From Candidatus Bathycorpusculum grumuli (GTDB taxonomy: Archaea; Thermoproteota; Bathyarchaeia; Bathyarchaeales; Bathycorpusculaceae): DNA of 44,065 nt. Shown piece by piece: positions 19,021-28,374 of the stretch. Each line of letters opens with the position of its first letter. The first letter of the stretch is position 1. The stretch covers positions 1-44,065 of the forward strand of contig WRNB01000005.1 of the NCBI GenBank assembly GCA_009776805.1, in the 5' to 3' direction. A model generated the notes under the pieces. The model ran no database searches and was not told where the DNA came from. It was given only the letters and a program-made list of their open reading frames with translations. A program made the translations under genes and the position numbers.

Positions 19021-21903
19021 ATGAGCCAAACAAAACAAGTAGAAGAAAAATGGTTAACCAAATGGGAAGATGCCCACATATTTGAAGCCGACCCAGATCC
19101 ATCTAAACAAAAAATCATGGTAACATTTCCATTTCCATACATGAACGGTCCACTTCACGTTGGACATGCATTTTCTGCCTCCAGAGTAGACGTATATGCC
19201 CGATTCAAACGCATGCAAGGCTACAATGTACTTTGGCCTTGGGCATGGCATTGGACAGGACAACCTCTACTAGGCGCAAGCCAAAGAGTCGCAAAAGGTG
19301 ATCAAACATATATTAAAATACTACACGAAGTAGACGGCGTCCCTGAAGAACAAATACAAAAATTTGTTGACCCCAAAATTATGGCTCAATACTATACCAG
19401 CGAAGGCAAAAAAATCGCCAGACGCATCGGCTTCTCCGTAGACTGGCGTCGCGAATTCACAACAGTTTATCCTACATTCCAAAAATTTATAGAATGGCAA
19501 TATAAAAACCTAAAAGACTTAGGCTACGTCACACGAGGCACCCACCCAGTTGTTTGGTGCCCAAAAGATCAAAGCCCCACAGGCGATCACGACCGACAAA
19601 CCGGTGAAGGCGTAACTCCAGACGAATACACCATAATCAAATACAAACTAGACGAAAACACTATTTTACCAGCAGCAACTTTTCGTCCCGAAACCATATA
19701 CGGCACAACAAACATATGGATAAACCCCGACGCCACATATGTAGAAGCAAAAGTAAACAATGAAAACTGGATAATCAGCCAAGAAGCCGTAGAAAAACTA
19801 AAAGAACAACAAAAAACCATAACCATAAACCGCACCCTTCAAGGCAAAGAACTTGTCGGAAAAACTTTTGAAAACCCCTTAACACATGATAAATTACCAA
19901 TCCTACCAGGATGGTTTGTAAACACTAAAACAGCAACAGGCATAGTCTACAGCGTCCCAGCACACGCACCATTTGACTGGCTAGCATTAAAAGACCTTCA
20001 ACAAAAACCCGAAACACTACAACAATTCAACATAAACCCCCAAATGGTTCTACAAATCAAACCAATCTCTATCATCGAAATTGACGGATACGGAGAATAT
20101 CCTGCAGAAGAGATAATAAAACAAATGGGAATTAAAAATCAACATGACCCAAAAGCAGAACAAGCCACAAAAGAACTCTACAAAAAAGAATATCACAGCG
20201 GCAAACTCAAACCCAATTGTGAATCATACGCAAATAAATCAATAAAAGAAATCAAAACTCAATTAGCCACAAACCTAGAAAAACTCGGTATATCTGACAA
20301 AATGTACGACCTCTCTGAACAGGTAACATGCCGATGCACAACCACATGCATAGTAAAAATTCTCCAAGACCAATGGTTTTTAAACTATACAAACCCAGAA
20401 TGGAAAGAAAAAGCCAAACAAGTTATCGCCCAAATGAAAATCTATCCAGAAACTGCCCGTACCAACTTTTACACTACAATCGACTGGCTAAAAGAATGGG
20501 CATGCGCTAGAACAACAGGTTTTGGAACACCACTCCCCGGGGGCAACGGATGGATAATTGAAACCCTAAGCGATTCCACAATGTACATGGCATTTTACAC
20601 TATAAACAAACATATAACCCAAAACAACATCACCCCAGAAGCCCTAACCCCACAAGTCTTTGATTACATCTACCATGGTAAAGGCAACAAAACCCAAATC
20701 AGCAAAACAACAAACATTACAACACAATTATTAGATGAAATGCGTAAAGAATTCCTATACTGGTACCCCTTCGATTTAAGAAACTCTGCTAAAGAACTAG
20801 TACCTAATCACCTCTCATTTTGTATCTTTCACCACGCCGCCCTATTTCCACCTCAACACTGGCCAAAAAGTATAGGCGTAAACGGCATGCTAATGGTAGA
20901 AGGCCAAGGCATGCACAAAAGCAAAGGCAACTTTATCACTCTAAAAAACGCCATCGACAAATACGGAGCAGACGCCACCCGATGCGGCCTAATGATAGGC
21001 GCAGAAGGCATGGATGACCCTGACTGGAAAGCAGAAAACATAAATGAAATAAAAAACAAATTCGAAACCCTCACAACATTTGCCACCAACATCCTAACAA
21101 CACCCCAACAACAAGAAAACACACAACTCGAACATTGGCTACAAAACAAAATACAACAACGCATCCAAGAAGTCACCCAAAACCTCGAAGAACTAAAAAC
21201 TCGCACAGCACTCCAAACAGCCTTATTTGAAACATGGAACGATATAAAATGGTACATACAAAGAAAAGGCAACACAAACACCACCACACTAACAGACACC
21301 ATAAAAACATGGATAAAACTACTCACACCCTTCGCACCCTACATGTGTGAAGAACTATGGAGCCAAACAAATCAAACAAACTTTATCAGCACCACACCAT
21401 GGCCAAAACCAGATGAAACAAAAATAGACATTACAGCAGAAGAACAAGAAAACCTAATTACCGACATATTAACCGACACCCAAAACATCCTCAAAGCCAC
21501 CAAAATCACACCTACCAAAATAGTCATCTACACCGCAGCACAATGGAAATGGCAAATCTACCTAAACATCCTTGAAAAAACAAAAACTGGTGAAACAAAA
21601 ATTTCAGAATTCATGAAAGAATACACAAACACTCCCGAACTAAAACCACACATAAAAAACATTGCCACTCTAATACCCAAAATCATCAAAACGACAACAA
21701 AACTTTCCCAAACTCGCAAAACAAATCACATAAAAATCCAACAAACAAACGAAAAACAAACCATACAAAACGCTACAGAATTTTTCAAAGAAAGATTCAA
21801 CGCCGAAATACAAGTCTACAATGAAGAAGAAACAGACCGTTACGACCCCAAAAACCGTGCACAAACAGCAATACCCTACCAACCCGCAATCTATATTGAA
21901 TAA
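19021..21903 (+). CDS. leuS: Leucyl-tRNA synthetase, archaeal type
   Basis: PYMNGPLHVGHAFSA (HIGH-type), MHKSKGNFITL (KMSKS-type), 960 aa, class Ia architecture. Confidence 0.96.
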   Translation: MSQTKQVEEKWLTKWEDAHIFEADPDPSKQKIMVTFPFPYMNGPLHVGHAFSASRVDVYARFKRMQGYNVLWPWAWHWTGQPLLGASQRVAKGDQTYIKILHEVDGVPEEQIQKFVDPKIMAQYYTSEGKKIARRIGFSVDWRREFTTVYPTFQKFIEWQYKNLKDLGYVTRGTHPVVWCPKDQSPTGDHDRQTGEGVTPDEYTIIKYKLDENTILPAATFRPETIYGTTNIWINPDATYVEAKVNNENWIISQEAVEKLKEQQKTITINRTLQGKELVGKTFENPLTHDKLPILPGWFVNTKTATGIVYSVPAHAPFDWLALKDLQQKPETLQQFNINPQMVLQIKPISIIEIDGYGEYPAEEIIKQMGIKNQHDPKAEQATKELYKKEYHSGKLKPNCESYANKSIKEIKTQLATNLEKLGISDKMYDLSEQVTCRCTTTCIVKILQDQWFLNYTNPEWKEKAKQVIAQMKIYPETARTNFYTTIDWLKEWACARTTGFGTPLPGGNGWIIETLSDSTMYMAFYTINKHITQNNITPEALTPQVFDYIYHGKGNKTQISKTTNITTQLLDEMRKEFLYWYPFDLRNSAKELVPNHLSFCIFHHAALFPPQHWPKSIGVNGMLMVEGQGMHKSKGNFITLKNAIDKYGADATRCGLMIGAEGMDDPDWKAENINEIKNKFETLTTFATNILTTPQQQENTQLEHWLQNKIQQRIQEVTQNLEELKTRTALQTALFETWNDIKWYIQRKGNTNTTTLTDTIKTWIKLLTPFAPYMCEELWSQTNQTNFISTTPWPKPDETKIDITAEEQENLITDILTDTQNILKATKITPTKIVIYTAAQWKWQIYLNILEKTKTGETKISEFMKEYTNTPELKPHIKNIATLIPKIIKTTTKLSQTRKTNHIKIQQTNEKQTIQNATEFFKERFNAEIQVYNEEETDRYDPKNRAQTAIPYQPAIYIE

Positions 21904-21913
21904 AAAAAGATTT

Positions 21914-22031
21914 CAGACTGCACAACAACCAAGGTATTTTCCCCCAAACACACAAATACACAACCACCGTAAATGCACAAACACTACACATAGTTTTTAA
22001 CGTGATGTTTTTAGTGTTTTTGTGCAGTCTG
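21914..22031 (-). mobile_element. MITE-like element family 1, copy B (118 bp, inverted relative to copy A)
   Basis: Perfect 12-bp TIR CAGACTGCACAA/TTGTGCAGTCTG; reverse complement aligns end to end with 8709-8826. Confidence 0.85.
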
Positions 22032-22475
22032 ACTTGTGCATTTGTTATTTTTGTATTCTCAAACCTTACATAAACACTACTAAACAATCAAAATAGACAA
22101 ATACAAACGCAAAAACATGCAATTATGCAAATAAAAAAAGATAAAATACTAAGCAGCATTAAAGTCTAATTAGTATTAAGAATCATTGGATATAGTATTA
22201 TGTTAAATGTTTTTACAAAATACAAATTATGCATGAATAGTATTAAAAACCGTTTTTATATAACACTATCATCTATTATGTAGCAATCAAAAACCTAACT
22301 TGTTACAACTAAATGGTATTGTTTTGTGTATTTGTAGCATGATTTTTCATAACTTTAATAATATACAATCCAGCATAAATAACTTTACTAAAAAGTAAAT
22401 CAATTACATATTTAAATTAAAAAACGTTTTACAAAAAAACAATATTTAAATACACAATAAAGTACAATACATACA

Positions 22476-22871
22476 GTGAAAAACATGAAAAAACAAAAAC
22501 AAAACAACACCCAAAACACAGGCACACTCGAAAATCTATTCGGAGGAGTAACAGCAAAAATCCTAGACTTTCTATCTGTCTTTCGCGATTGGGACTATAG
22601 CAAACAAGACATAGCAAAAAACAGCAACGTATCACTACGACACGCTATAATGGCAATAGACAAATTAGAAGAAAAAGGAATCTTAAAACACACACGCAAC
22701 GTAGGTAACAGCCAAATGTACAAATTCAACACATCTAATGAAACAGCCATGTTATTACAAAAATTTACGTTAAGCCTTGCTTTTGATGATGGTGTAAAAA
22801 TTGTGGCACAAGAAGAAGAACACGAAAAACAAGAAATTATAAAACATAACGTGCCATCTGACAAACTATAG
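22476..22871 (+). CDS. Winged-helix DNA-binding protein
   Basis: FLSVFRDWDYSKQDIAKNSNVSLRHAIMAIDKLEEKGILKHTRNVGNSQMYKFN is a clear wHTH. Confidence 0.75.
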   Translation: MKNMKKQKQNNTQNTGTLENLFGGVTAKILDFLSVFRDWDYSKQDIAKNSNVSLRHAIMAIDKLEEKGILKHTRNVGNSQMYKFNTSNETAMLLQKFTLSLAFDDGVKIVAQEEEHEKQEIIKHNVPSDKL

Positions 22872-22969
22872 ATACATCTATTTTTTAATAGTTGATGCAG
22901 AATGCTTGTTTAGAACATACTGGTTATTTATGTGGACAAAAAGTAAGTTAAAAACATTTAATCACACTA

Positions 22970-23101
22970 TTAAAGTGGAAAAATAGTGTTTTTAGCACGC
23001 TTTATAATTTCTTTCTCTTTATCAGAAGGCTCATTTTGGATATCTTTTATTAACTCCTCCGCAGCTTTACCGGTTACAGGAGGATTACGAGGCGGTCTCA
23101 T
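22970..23101 (-). CDS. Small 43-aa ORF (MRPPRNPPVTGKAAEELIKDIQNEPSDKEKEIIKRAKNTIFPL), uncharacterised
   Basis: ATG at 23101, stop at 22970-22972; amphipathic, charged, protein-like composition. Below the ORF-track length cutoff. Confidence 0.45.
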   Translation of the reverse strand: MRPPRNPPVTGKAAEELIKDIQNEPSDKEKEIIKRAKNTIFPL

Positions 23102-23255
23102 TTTTCATCACACACAGTTCATAAGTAAAAATGCCATATATATGTCACTATATAAAAAAACATGAAGCACCATTACTGACGCCATACATTACACAATTTA
23201 TAGTTAGATTCTTTACGAATCTATTTACCCCTCTCTAAAAAGAAACGCATAGTAT

Positions 23256-23414
23256 TCAATGATTCAAGTACCTTAGTAAATCCACATTTTCATTATACAT
23301 TAGCACTGCATTGTCACATGTAAATATTTGAGCACGATCTTTAACTATGTCACAGACACATTTACGTAGATACACTGTACGTTTTTTAGGAATATACAAC
23401 ACGTAATCAACCAA
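23256..23414 (-). CDS. Possible small ORF or remnant (LVDYVLYIPKKRTVYLRKCVCDIVKDRAQIFTCDNAVLMYNENVDLLRYLNH)
   Basis: Protein-like 52-codon frame with TTG as the only candidate start. Confidence 0.3.
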   Translation of the reverse strand: MVDYVLYIPKKRTVYLRKCVCDIVKDRAQIFTCDNAVLMYNENVDLLRYLNH

Positions 23415-23521
23415 ACTTTTTCACCATCATTAACATTTTTTAACGTGACTTTTTGTCCTGTTAGTAAACCTTAATAATTACTAATAGAATTACGCAGTAT
23501 CTATCAACAGAAGGCGAAAAG

Positions 23522-24433
23522 ATGCATTTACTAAACTTTAAAGAACTATCTAATCAAGAACTCACACAACTAGTCGATACAGCAATAACAATAAAAAATT
23601 TTTCGCAAAAATACACCAAAGCTTTAGAAGGCAAAACAGCCGCATTAATTTTCCAAAAAACATCCACACGCACACGCGTTTCATTTGAGGTTGCGATGAC
23701 TCAAATGGGTGGACATAGCCTTTTTTTGGATTGGAAAACCACCAATTTCACAATGGCAGACCTTACCGATGAAATAAAATACTTGTCACGAAATGTTGAT
23801 TGCCTTATGGCAAGACTTCTATACAATTCAGATTTAAACAAAATAGCAAGAGCCAGCCGTGTACCAGTCATCAACGGATGTGACGAAAAATATCACCCAA
23901 GCCAAGCCTTAGCAGACCTAATCACTATGAAAGAAAAAATAGAGAATTTATCAAAAGCAAAAATGGTTTATGTTGGCGTCCATAATAATGTTACAAATTC
24001 TTTAATTGAAGCCTGTACTAAAACAGGTGTAAAAATAATAACAGTCTGTCCTATTTTTAATGAAGCCTCAAAAGACAAAGAACTCTTAGAAGAAGCAAAA
24101 AAAACTGGTCTTTGGGAATCCACATTAGATTTGGAAAAAGCAGTGTTAGATGCAGATTTTGTATACACTGACACATGGGTTGATATGGAATTTTTTACAG
24201 ATAACAAATATGCTAAAGAAAAAGAGAAGCGTATGAAAATTATGATGCCATATCAAATCAACGCTGAATTGCTCAAAAACACCAATGCATATATAATGCA
24301 TGACATGCCAATACATCGCAATTACGAAATTACTGTTGAAGCTATTGAGAACTTCAAAAGTTTAATTTATGAACAGGCAGAAAATAGATTGTACTCAGCC
24401 AAAGCAATTCTGCTAAAAATGATTGGAACCTAA
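23522..24433 (+). CDS. Aspartate/ornithine carbamoyltransferase family protein (ornithine carbamoyltransferase-like, divergent)
   Basis: STRTRVSFEVAM carbamoyl-phosphate motif; HPSQALADL; C-terminal MHDMPIHRNYEITVEAIE instead of HCLP; QAENRLYSAKAIL. Confidence 0.85.
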   Translation: MHLLNFKELSNQELTQLVDTAITIKNFSQKYTKALEGKTAALIFQKTSTRTRVSFEVAMTQMGGHSLFLDWKTTNFTMADLTDEIKYLSRNVDCLMARLLYNSDLNKIARASRVPVINGCDEKYHPSQALADLITMKEKIENLSKAKMVYVGVHNNVTNSLIEACTKTGVKIITVCPIFNEASKDKELLEEAKKTGLWESTLDLEKAVLDADFVYTDTWVDMEFFTDNKYAKEKEKRMKIMMPYQINAELLKNTNAYIMHDMPIHRNYEITVEAIENFKSLIYEQAENRLYSAKAILLKMIGT

Positions 24434-24475
24434 GTTTTATGTAAATTTAGATATATCCAGTTTGTGGAAGGAAAA

Positions 24476-25120
24476 ATGAATACTAATTTTAAAACAACAC
24501 TTACTAACCGTTTACTATTATTATGGTTGCTGAATGATGCTACGAAATATAACACTGTAGGAGCTACCAAAGCACACAAACTAACTTATCTTTCTCAATT
24601 GGCTATGACAAAACAAAAAGAAAAAGGTTTAAGTTATAACTTTAAAAAACTAGATTGTGGCCCATATAGTGACAAATTAAAAATTGATTTAAAATGGTTG
24701 GAACAACAACAATTAATTACTTCTGAACCATTCAAAGATGGTGAATTATTTCAGAATACAATTCATGGGAATAAAATAATTTCTGATTTTGAAGAAATGT
24801 TTACAAGAAATAACACGTTCATACGTCGAATTAGTGATGTAAATTGTAAATACGCTAAATATAACACACATAATCTAGTGTCTATTGTGCATAGGCAACG
24901 TAACCCAGAATATCCCAATATAACCATTCATAAAACACCTCTTAATGACACGATTTTACATGCTTTACCGTCTGAATCGGCGAAAAATGAATTTATTATC
25001 ACTCCAGAAGAAGAAGAAACTTTAGAAATTTATATGGATGTTGAACTTTTTAAAAATATTAAAGAAGCTTGTGATTCTGTCAGATCAGAGCATTTGTTTA
25101 GTTTGTATGAAGTGTTTTAA
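24476..25120 (+). CDS. Panacea/SocA-like (DUF4065-type) protein
   Basis: KAHKLTYLSQLA...YNFKKLDCGPYSDKLKIDLKWLEQQQLI resembles the Panacea domain; ORF may begin at 24464. Confidence 0.55.
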   Translation: MNTNFKTTLTNRLLLLWLLNDATKYNTVGATKAHKLTYLSQLAMTKQKEKGLSYNFKKLDCGPYSDKLKIDLKWLEQQQLITSEPFKDGELFQNTIHGNKIISDFEEMFTRNNTFIRRISDVNCKYAKYNTHNLVSIVHRQRNPEYPNITIHKTPLNDTILHALPSESAKNEFIITPEEEETLEIYMDVELFKNIKEACDSVRSEHLFSLYEVF

Positions 25121-25150
25121 ATAGTGTTTACTCCCTTTTTTAGTTCTAAA

Positions 25151-25282
25151 GGCAACCTCCGAAAACCAATATTTTACACCTTATTTCTCCAAATAAATAC
25201 AGTTAACCCGGCACAATTTCCATACTTTACCCTTTACTACACAATATACTGTTGATAGCTAAAGGGGTTTTCGGAAGTTGCC
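25151..25282. mobile_element. MITE-like element family 2, copy C (132 bp)
   Basis: TIR GGCAACCTCCGAAAACC/GGTTTTCGGAAGTTGCC; flanked by TAAA on both sides. Confidence 0.8.
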
Positions 25283-25373
25283 TAAAATTTGTTAAAAATT
25301 CATTTAGCTAATAATTGTTAGGTGTTACTTTATTAAGGGTATGTAACAAAATATTTGAGTGGTTCGAAAAATA

Positions 25374-27131
25374 ATGGATTATGCTATTATTGCTGGCGCG
25401 TATGGAAAAATTGAGGCAACAACTAAACGTCTTGAAATGATAAATATACTTGTGGATTTGTTAAAAATCACGCCTAAAGATGTTGTAGCAAAGATTGTTT
25501 ATCTCACACAGGGTAAACTCTACCCAGATTTTGTGGGTATAGAAATAGGTATAGCAGAAAAGTTAGCTATAAAAGCTCTTGTTCGCGCCTCAGGGAGAAA
25601 AGAAAGTGAAATATTAGCAAATTTGCAGAAAATTGGTGATCTTGGAGAAGTAGCAGAAATTCAGCTTGCTAAAAAGAAGCAATCTACTTTTTTTTCTAAA
25701 ACTCTTACTGTTGAACATGTTTATGAAATGTTGGATAAGATGGCAAAAACGTCTGGTTTAGGAGCTGTGGATATGAAAATGGCTGTTTTTGCGGGTTTAC
25801 TTTCAGATGCTTCGCCTAAAGAGGCAAAGTATCTTATACGTACTGTTACGGGTAATTTGCGGTTAGGTGTTGCGGATATGACAGTGTTGGAAGCGTTGGC
25901 TATTGCGTATGGTGGTGGGAGGGAGGCTCGGGAGTTGATTGAGCGTGCTTACAATATTTGTTCAGATCTTGGCAGGGTGTCAGATATTCTTGTTAAAGAG
26001 GGGTTGGAAGTAGTAAAGTTGATGCAGGTAATGCCGTTTGAACCTATTCGTCCAATGTTGGCGGAAAGGTTGTCTTCTCCTGAAGAGATTTTAGAAAAAT
26101 TTTGTGGGAAATGTTTAGTTGAGTACAAATATGATGGTGAGCGTATTCAGGCGCACAAACAAAATAGCTGTGTTAATCTTTATTCAAGAAGGTTGGAAAA
26201 TATTTCCAGTCAGTATCCTGATGTTGTTGCTTTAATTAGGAAACATGTGCAAGCTGATGAGGCAATTTTTGAAGCTGAATGTGTTGCAGTAGATATAGAA
26301 ACAGGAGATTTAAGGCCTTTTCAGGAACTTATGCATCGTCGTCGTAAGTATGGTATAGAAAATGCAGTTGAACAGTATCCAATTACATTGTTTGCTTTTG
26401 ATTTGTTGTTTGTTAACGGTAAAGACTTAACTCGTGAACCTTTAACAAGTAGGCGTGCGGCCTTAGAAGAAACTCTAAACAAGAATTCTCAACTTCAGAT
26501 TGCTACACAAAGAGTTGCTAATAATTCTAAAGAGTTGGAAGATTTTTTTGAAAAAGCTGTAGCAGAAGGTTGTGAAGGTTTAATGTGTAAATCCATCAAT
26601 AAAGATTCTGTGTATCAAGCAGGGAATCGTGGTTGGTTGTGGGTAAAGTATAAGCGAGATTATAAGAGTGAGATGACAGATACTTGTGATTTGGTTGTGG
26701 TGGGTGCTTTTCATGGTAGAGGGAAGCGTGCTGGAGCGTATGGGGCGTTATTGTTGGCAACGTATGATTCAGAAAAGGATGTGTTTGAAACTGTGACAAA
26801 ATGTGGTACTGGTTTTACTGATAAAGATATATCAGATTTGTATGTAATGTTGCAGAGTCATGTTGTTACTCGAAAACCTTTGAAGGTTTTATCAATGTTG
26901 GAGGCGGATGTTTGGTTTGAACCGTTTGTTGTTTTAGAAGTTTTAGGTGCAGAGGTTACGTTAAGTCCAATTCATATGTGTGCTATGGATTATATTCGTA
27001 AAAATAGTGGGTTTGCAATTCGTTTTCCAAGGTTTACAGGTAAATATCGTACAGATAAAGGTTCTCAAGATGCTACAACTTCAAAAGAAGTTGTGGATAT
27101 GTACCAAAAACAACTTAAACAAATCAGTTAA
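25374..27131 (+). CDS. lig: ATP-dependent DNA ligase, archaeal type
   Basis: Adenylation motif EYKYDGERIQAH plus C-terminal ligase motifs; ORF track start 25359 (GTG), ATG at 25374. Confidence 0.95.
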   Translation: MDYAIIAGAYGKIEATTKRLEMINILVDLLKITPKDVVAKIVYLTQGKLYPDFVGIEIGIAEKLAIKALVRASGRKESEILANLQKIGDLGEVAEIQLAKKKQSTFFSKTLTVEHVYEMLDKMAKTSGLGAVDMKMAVFAGLLSDASPKEAKYLIRTVTGNLRLGVADMTVLEALAIAYGGGREARELIERAYNICSDLGRVSDILVKEGLEVVKLMQVMPFEPIRPMLAERLSSPEEILEKFCGKCLVEYKYDGERIQAHKQNSCVNLYSRRLENISSQYPDVVALIRKHVQADEAIFEAECVAVDIETGDLRPFQELMHRRRKYGIENAVEQYPITLFAFDLLFVNGKDLTREPLTSRRAALEETLNKNSQLQIATQRVANNSKELEDFFEKAVAEGCEGLMCKSINKDSVYQAGNRGWLWVKYKRDYKSEMTDTCDLVVVGAFHGRGKRAGAYGALLLATYDSEKDVFETVTKCGTGFTDKDISDLYVMLQSHVVTRKPLKVLSMLEADVWFEPFVVLEVLGAEVTLSPIHMCAMDYIRKNSGFAIRFPRFTGKYRTDKGSQDATTSKEVVDMYQKQLKQIS

Positions 27132-27199
27132 GTCTAAATATTCTAAAAGTTAAAATTGGTAAGGCGTTAATCATTAAAATATGTAATTGAGGGATCTGT

Positions 27200-27847
27200 G
27201 TGACGTTAGATTCTGAAAAAATGAAGGCACTCATTGCGTTTAAAAAGCATTTAGAAACACAACTTGAGACGTTAAATGTTGAAGTTAGAGAAGTTCAAAC
27301 GTTATTAGAGATAGTTAATTCTATGTTGCTTGAAAAAGGGTTTAAACGAGGAGATCTAAAAGAGGTATTGCCAAAAGAAGTGGTGTTACCAAAAGAAGTG
27401 GTGTTGCCAAAGCAAAAGCAGCAGCAAGTTGAATCGTTAAGTGATATGCAAGACAATTCAGTTTTTGCTGTAACAGCAACAGATCAAGATAAAGATAATG
27501 TATTTCCGTTGAAAACAATGAATAATGAAGAAATGTTAGCGTTAATTTGGTTTGATAAAGGTGTCATGCATGTATTGCCGGATGAAAGTAAACAGTTTAA
27601 AACTAATGTGCCGCCATTTCAAAAATTTTTAGTAGAAAAAGTTTTAACTAAAATGAGAGAAAAAGATTTGGATCTTTTACAGAGTAAACAGTTAGAAGCA
27701 AACAAAACGTTTTCTTTTAATATTATTGAAGAAGATTATCTAATACGAGAGTTGGTAATACATAATGTAGATGATGAACGGTTAAAAGAGTTGAAATCAA
27801 GTATTCGTTGGACTCTGGAAAAAATGTATGAAAAAATGAAGAATTAA
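27200..27847 (+). CDS. Hypothetical protein with coiled-coil N-terminus and short LPKEVV tandem repeat
   Basis: ORF track, GTG start; repeated LPKEVVLPKEVVLPK. Confidence 0.7.
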   Translation: MTLDSEKMKALIAFKKHLETQLETLNVEVREVQTLLEIVNSMLLEKGFKRGDLKEVLPKEVVLPKEVVLPKQKQQQVESLSDMQDNSVFAVTATDQDKDNVFPLKTMNNEEMLALIWFDKGVMHVLPDESKQFKTNVPPFQKFLVEKVLTKMREKDLDLLQSKQLEANKTFSFNIIEEDYLIRELVIHNVDDERLKELKSSIRWTLEKMYEKMKN

Positions 27848-27921
27848 TGTTTTTTAAGAATATTTTTGTGCAAAAAACGTAAAAATTTTATTTTTCTTTT
27901 TTTGTTTTCAACTTAAACGAG

Positions 27922-28257
27922 TTATTGTAAGTGTTTCTCTATAACCTCAGTTATTTTCTTTTTAGCAGATAACCCAATAAGTCGTTCAACTTCTTGGCCG
28001 TTTTTAAACAATATCATTGTCGGAATACTTAAAATTTGGAAATTCTTAGCTGTAGAAGGATTGTTATCAACATCAAGTTTACAAACTAACACTTTTCCAG
28101 AGTACTCCTGAGCTATTTCATCTATAGTTTGCGCTAACGCCCTACATGGACCACACCACGTTGCCCAAAAATCAACGAAAACAAGACTACTACTCTTTAA
28201 AGTCACACCAAAATTATCATCTGTAACTTGGAAAGGGGAACTCAAATCACCATACAC
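27922..28257 (-). CDS. trxA: Thioredoxin
   Basis: FVDFWATWCGPCRALAQTIDEIA...ILSIPTMILFKNGQEVERLIG. Confidence 0.95.
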   Translation of the reverse strand: MYGDLSSPFQVTDDNFGVTLKSSSLVFVDFWATWCGPCRALAQTIDEIAQEYSGKVLVCKLDVDNNPSTAKNFQILSIPTMILFKNGQEVERLIGLSAKKKITEVIEKHLQ

Positions 28258-28374
28258 TCCTTTAGATTAAATAAGAAATCTTTTTGACACATATAAAGAG
28301 TTCGCGTAACATTCAAACTGACAGAACCAAAAATAATCAAACCACACATACACATCAAAAAAAGAATAAAAAAA

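Noticed and set aside
20853-21326. 157-aa minus-strand ORF inside leuS
   Set aside because: Antisense shadow of a strongly conserved gene.
27360-27420. Short 18-bp repeat (LPKEVV) in the hypothetical gene
   Set aside because: Real but only 2-3 copies in a linker; not notable beyond annotation.
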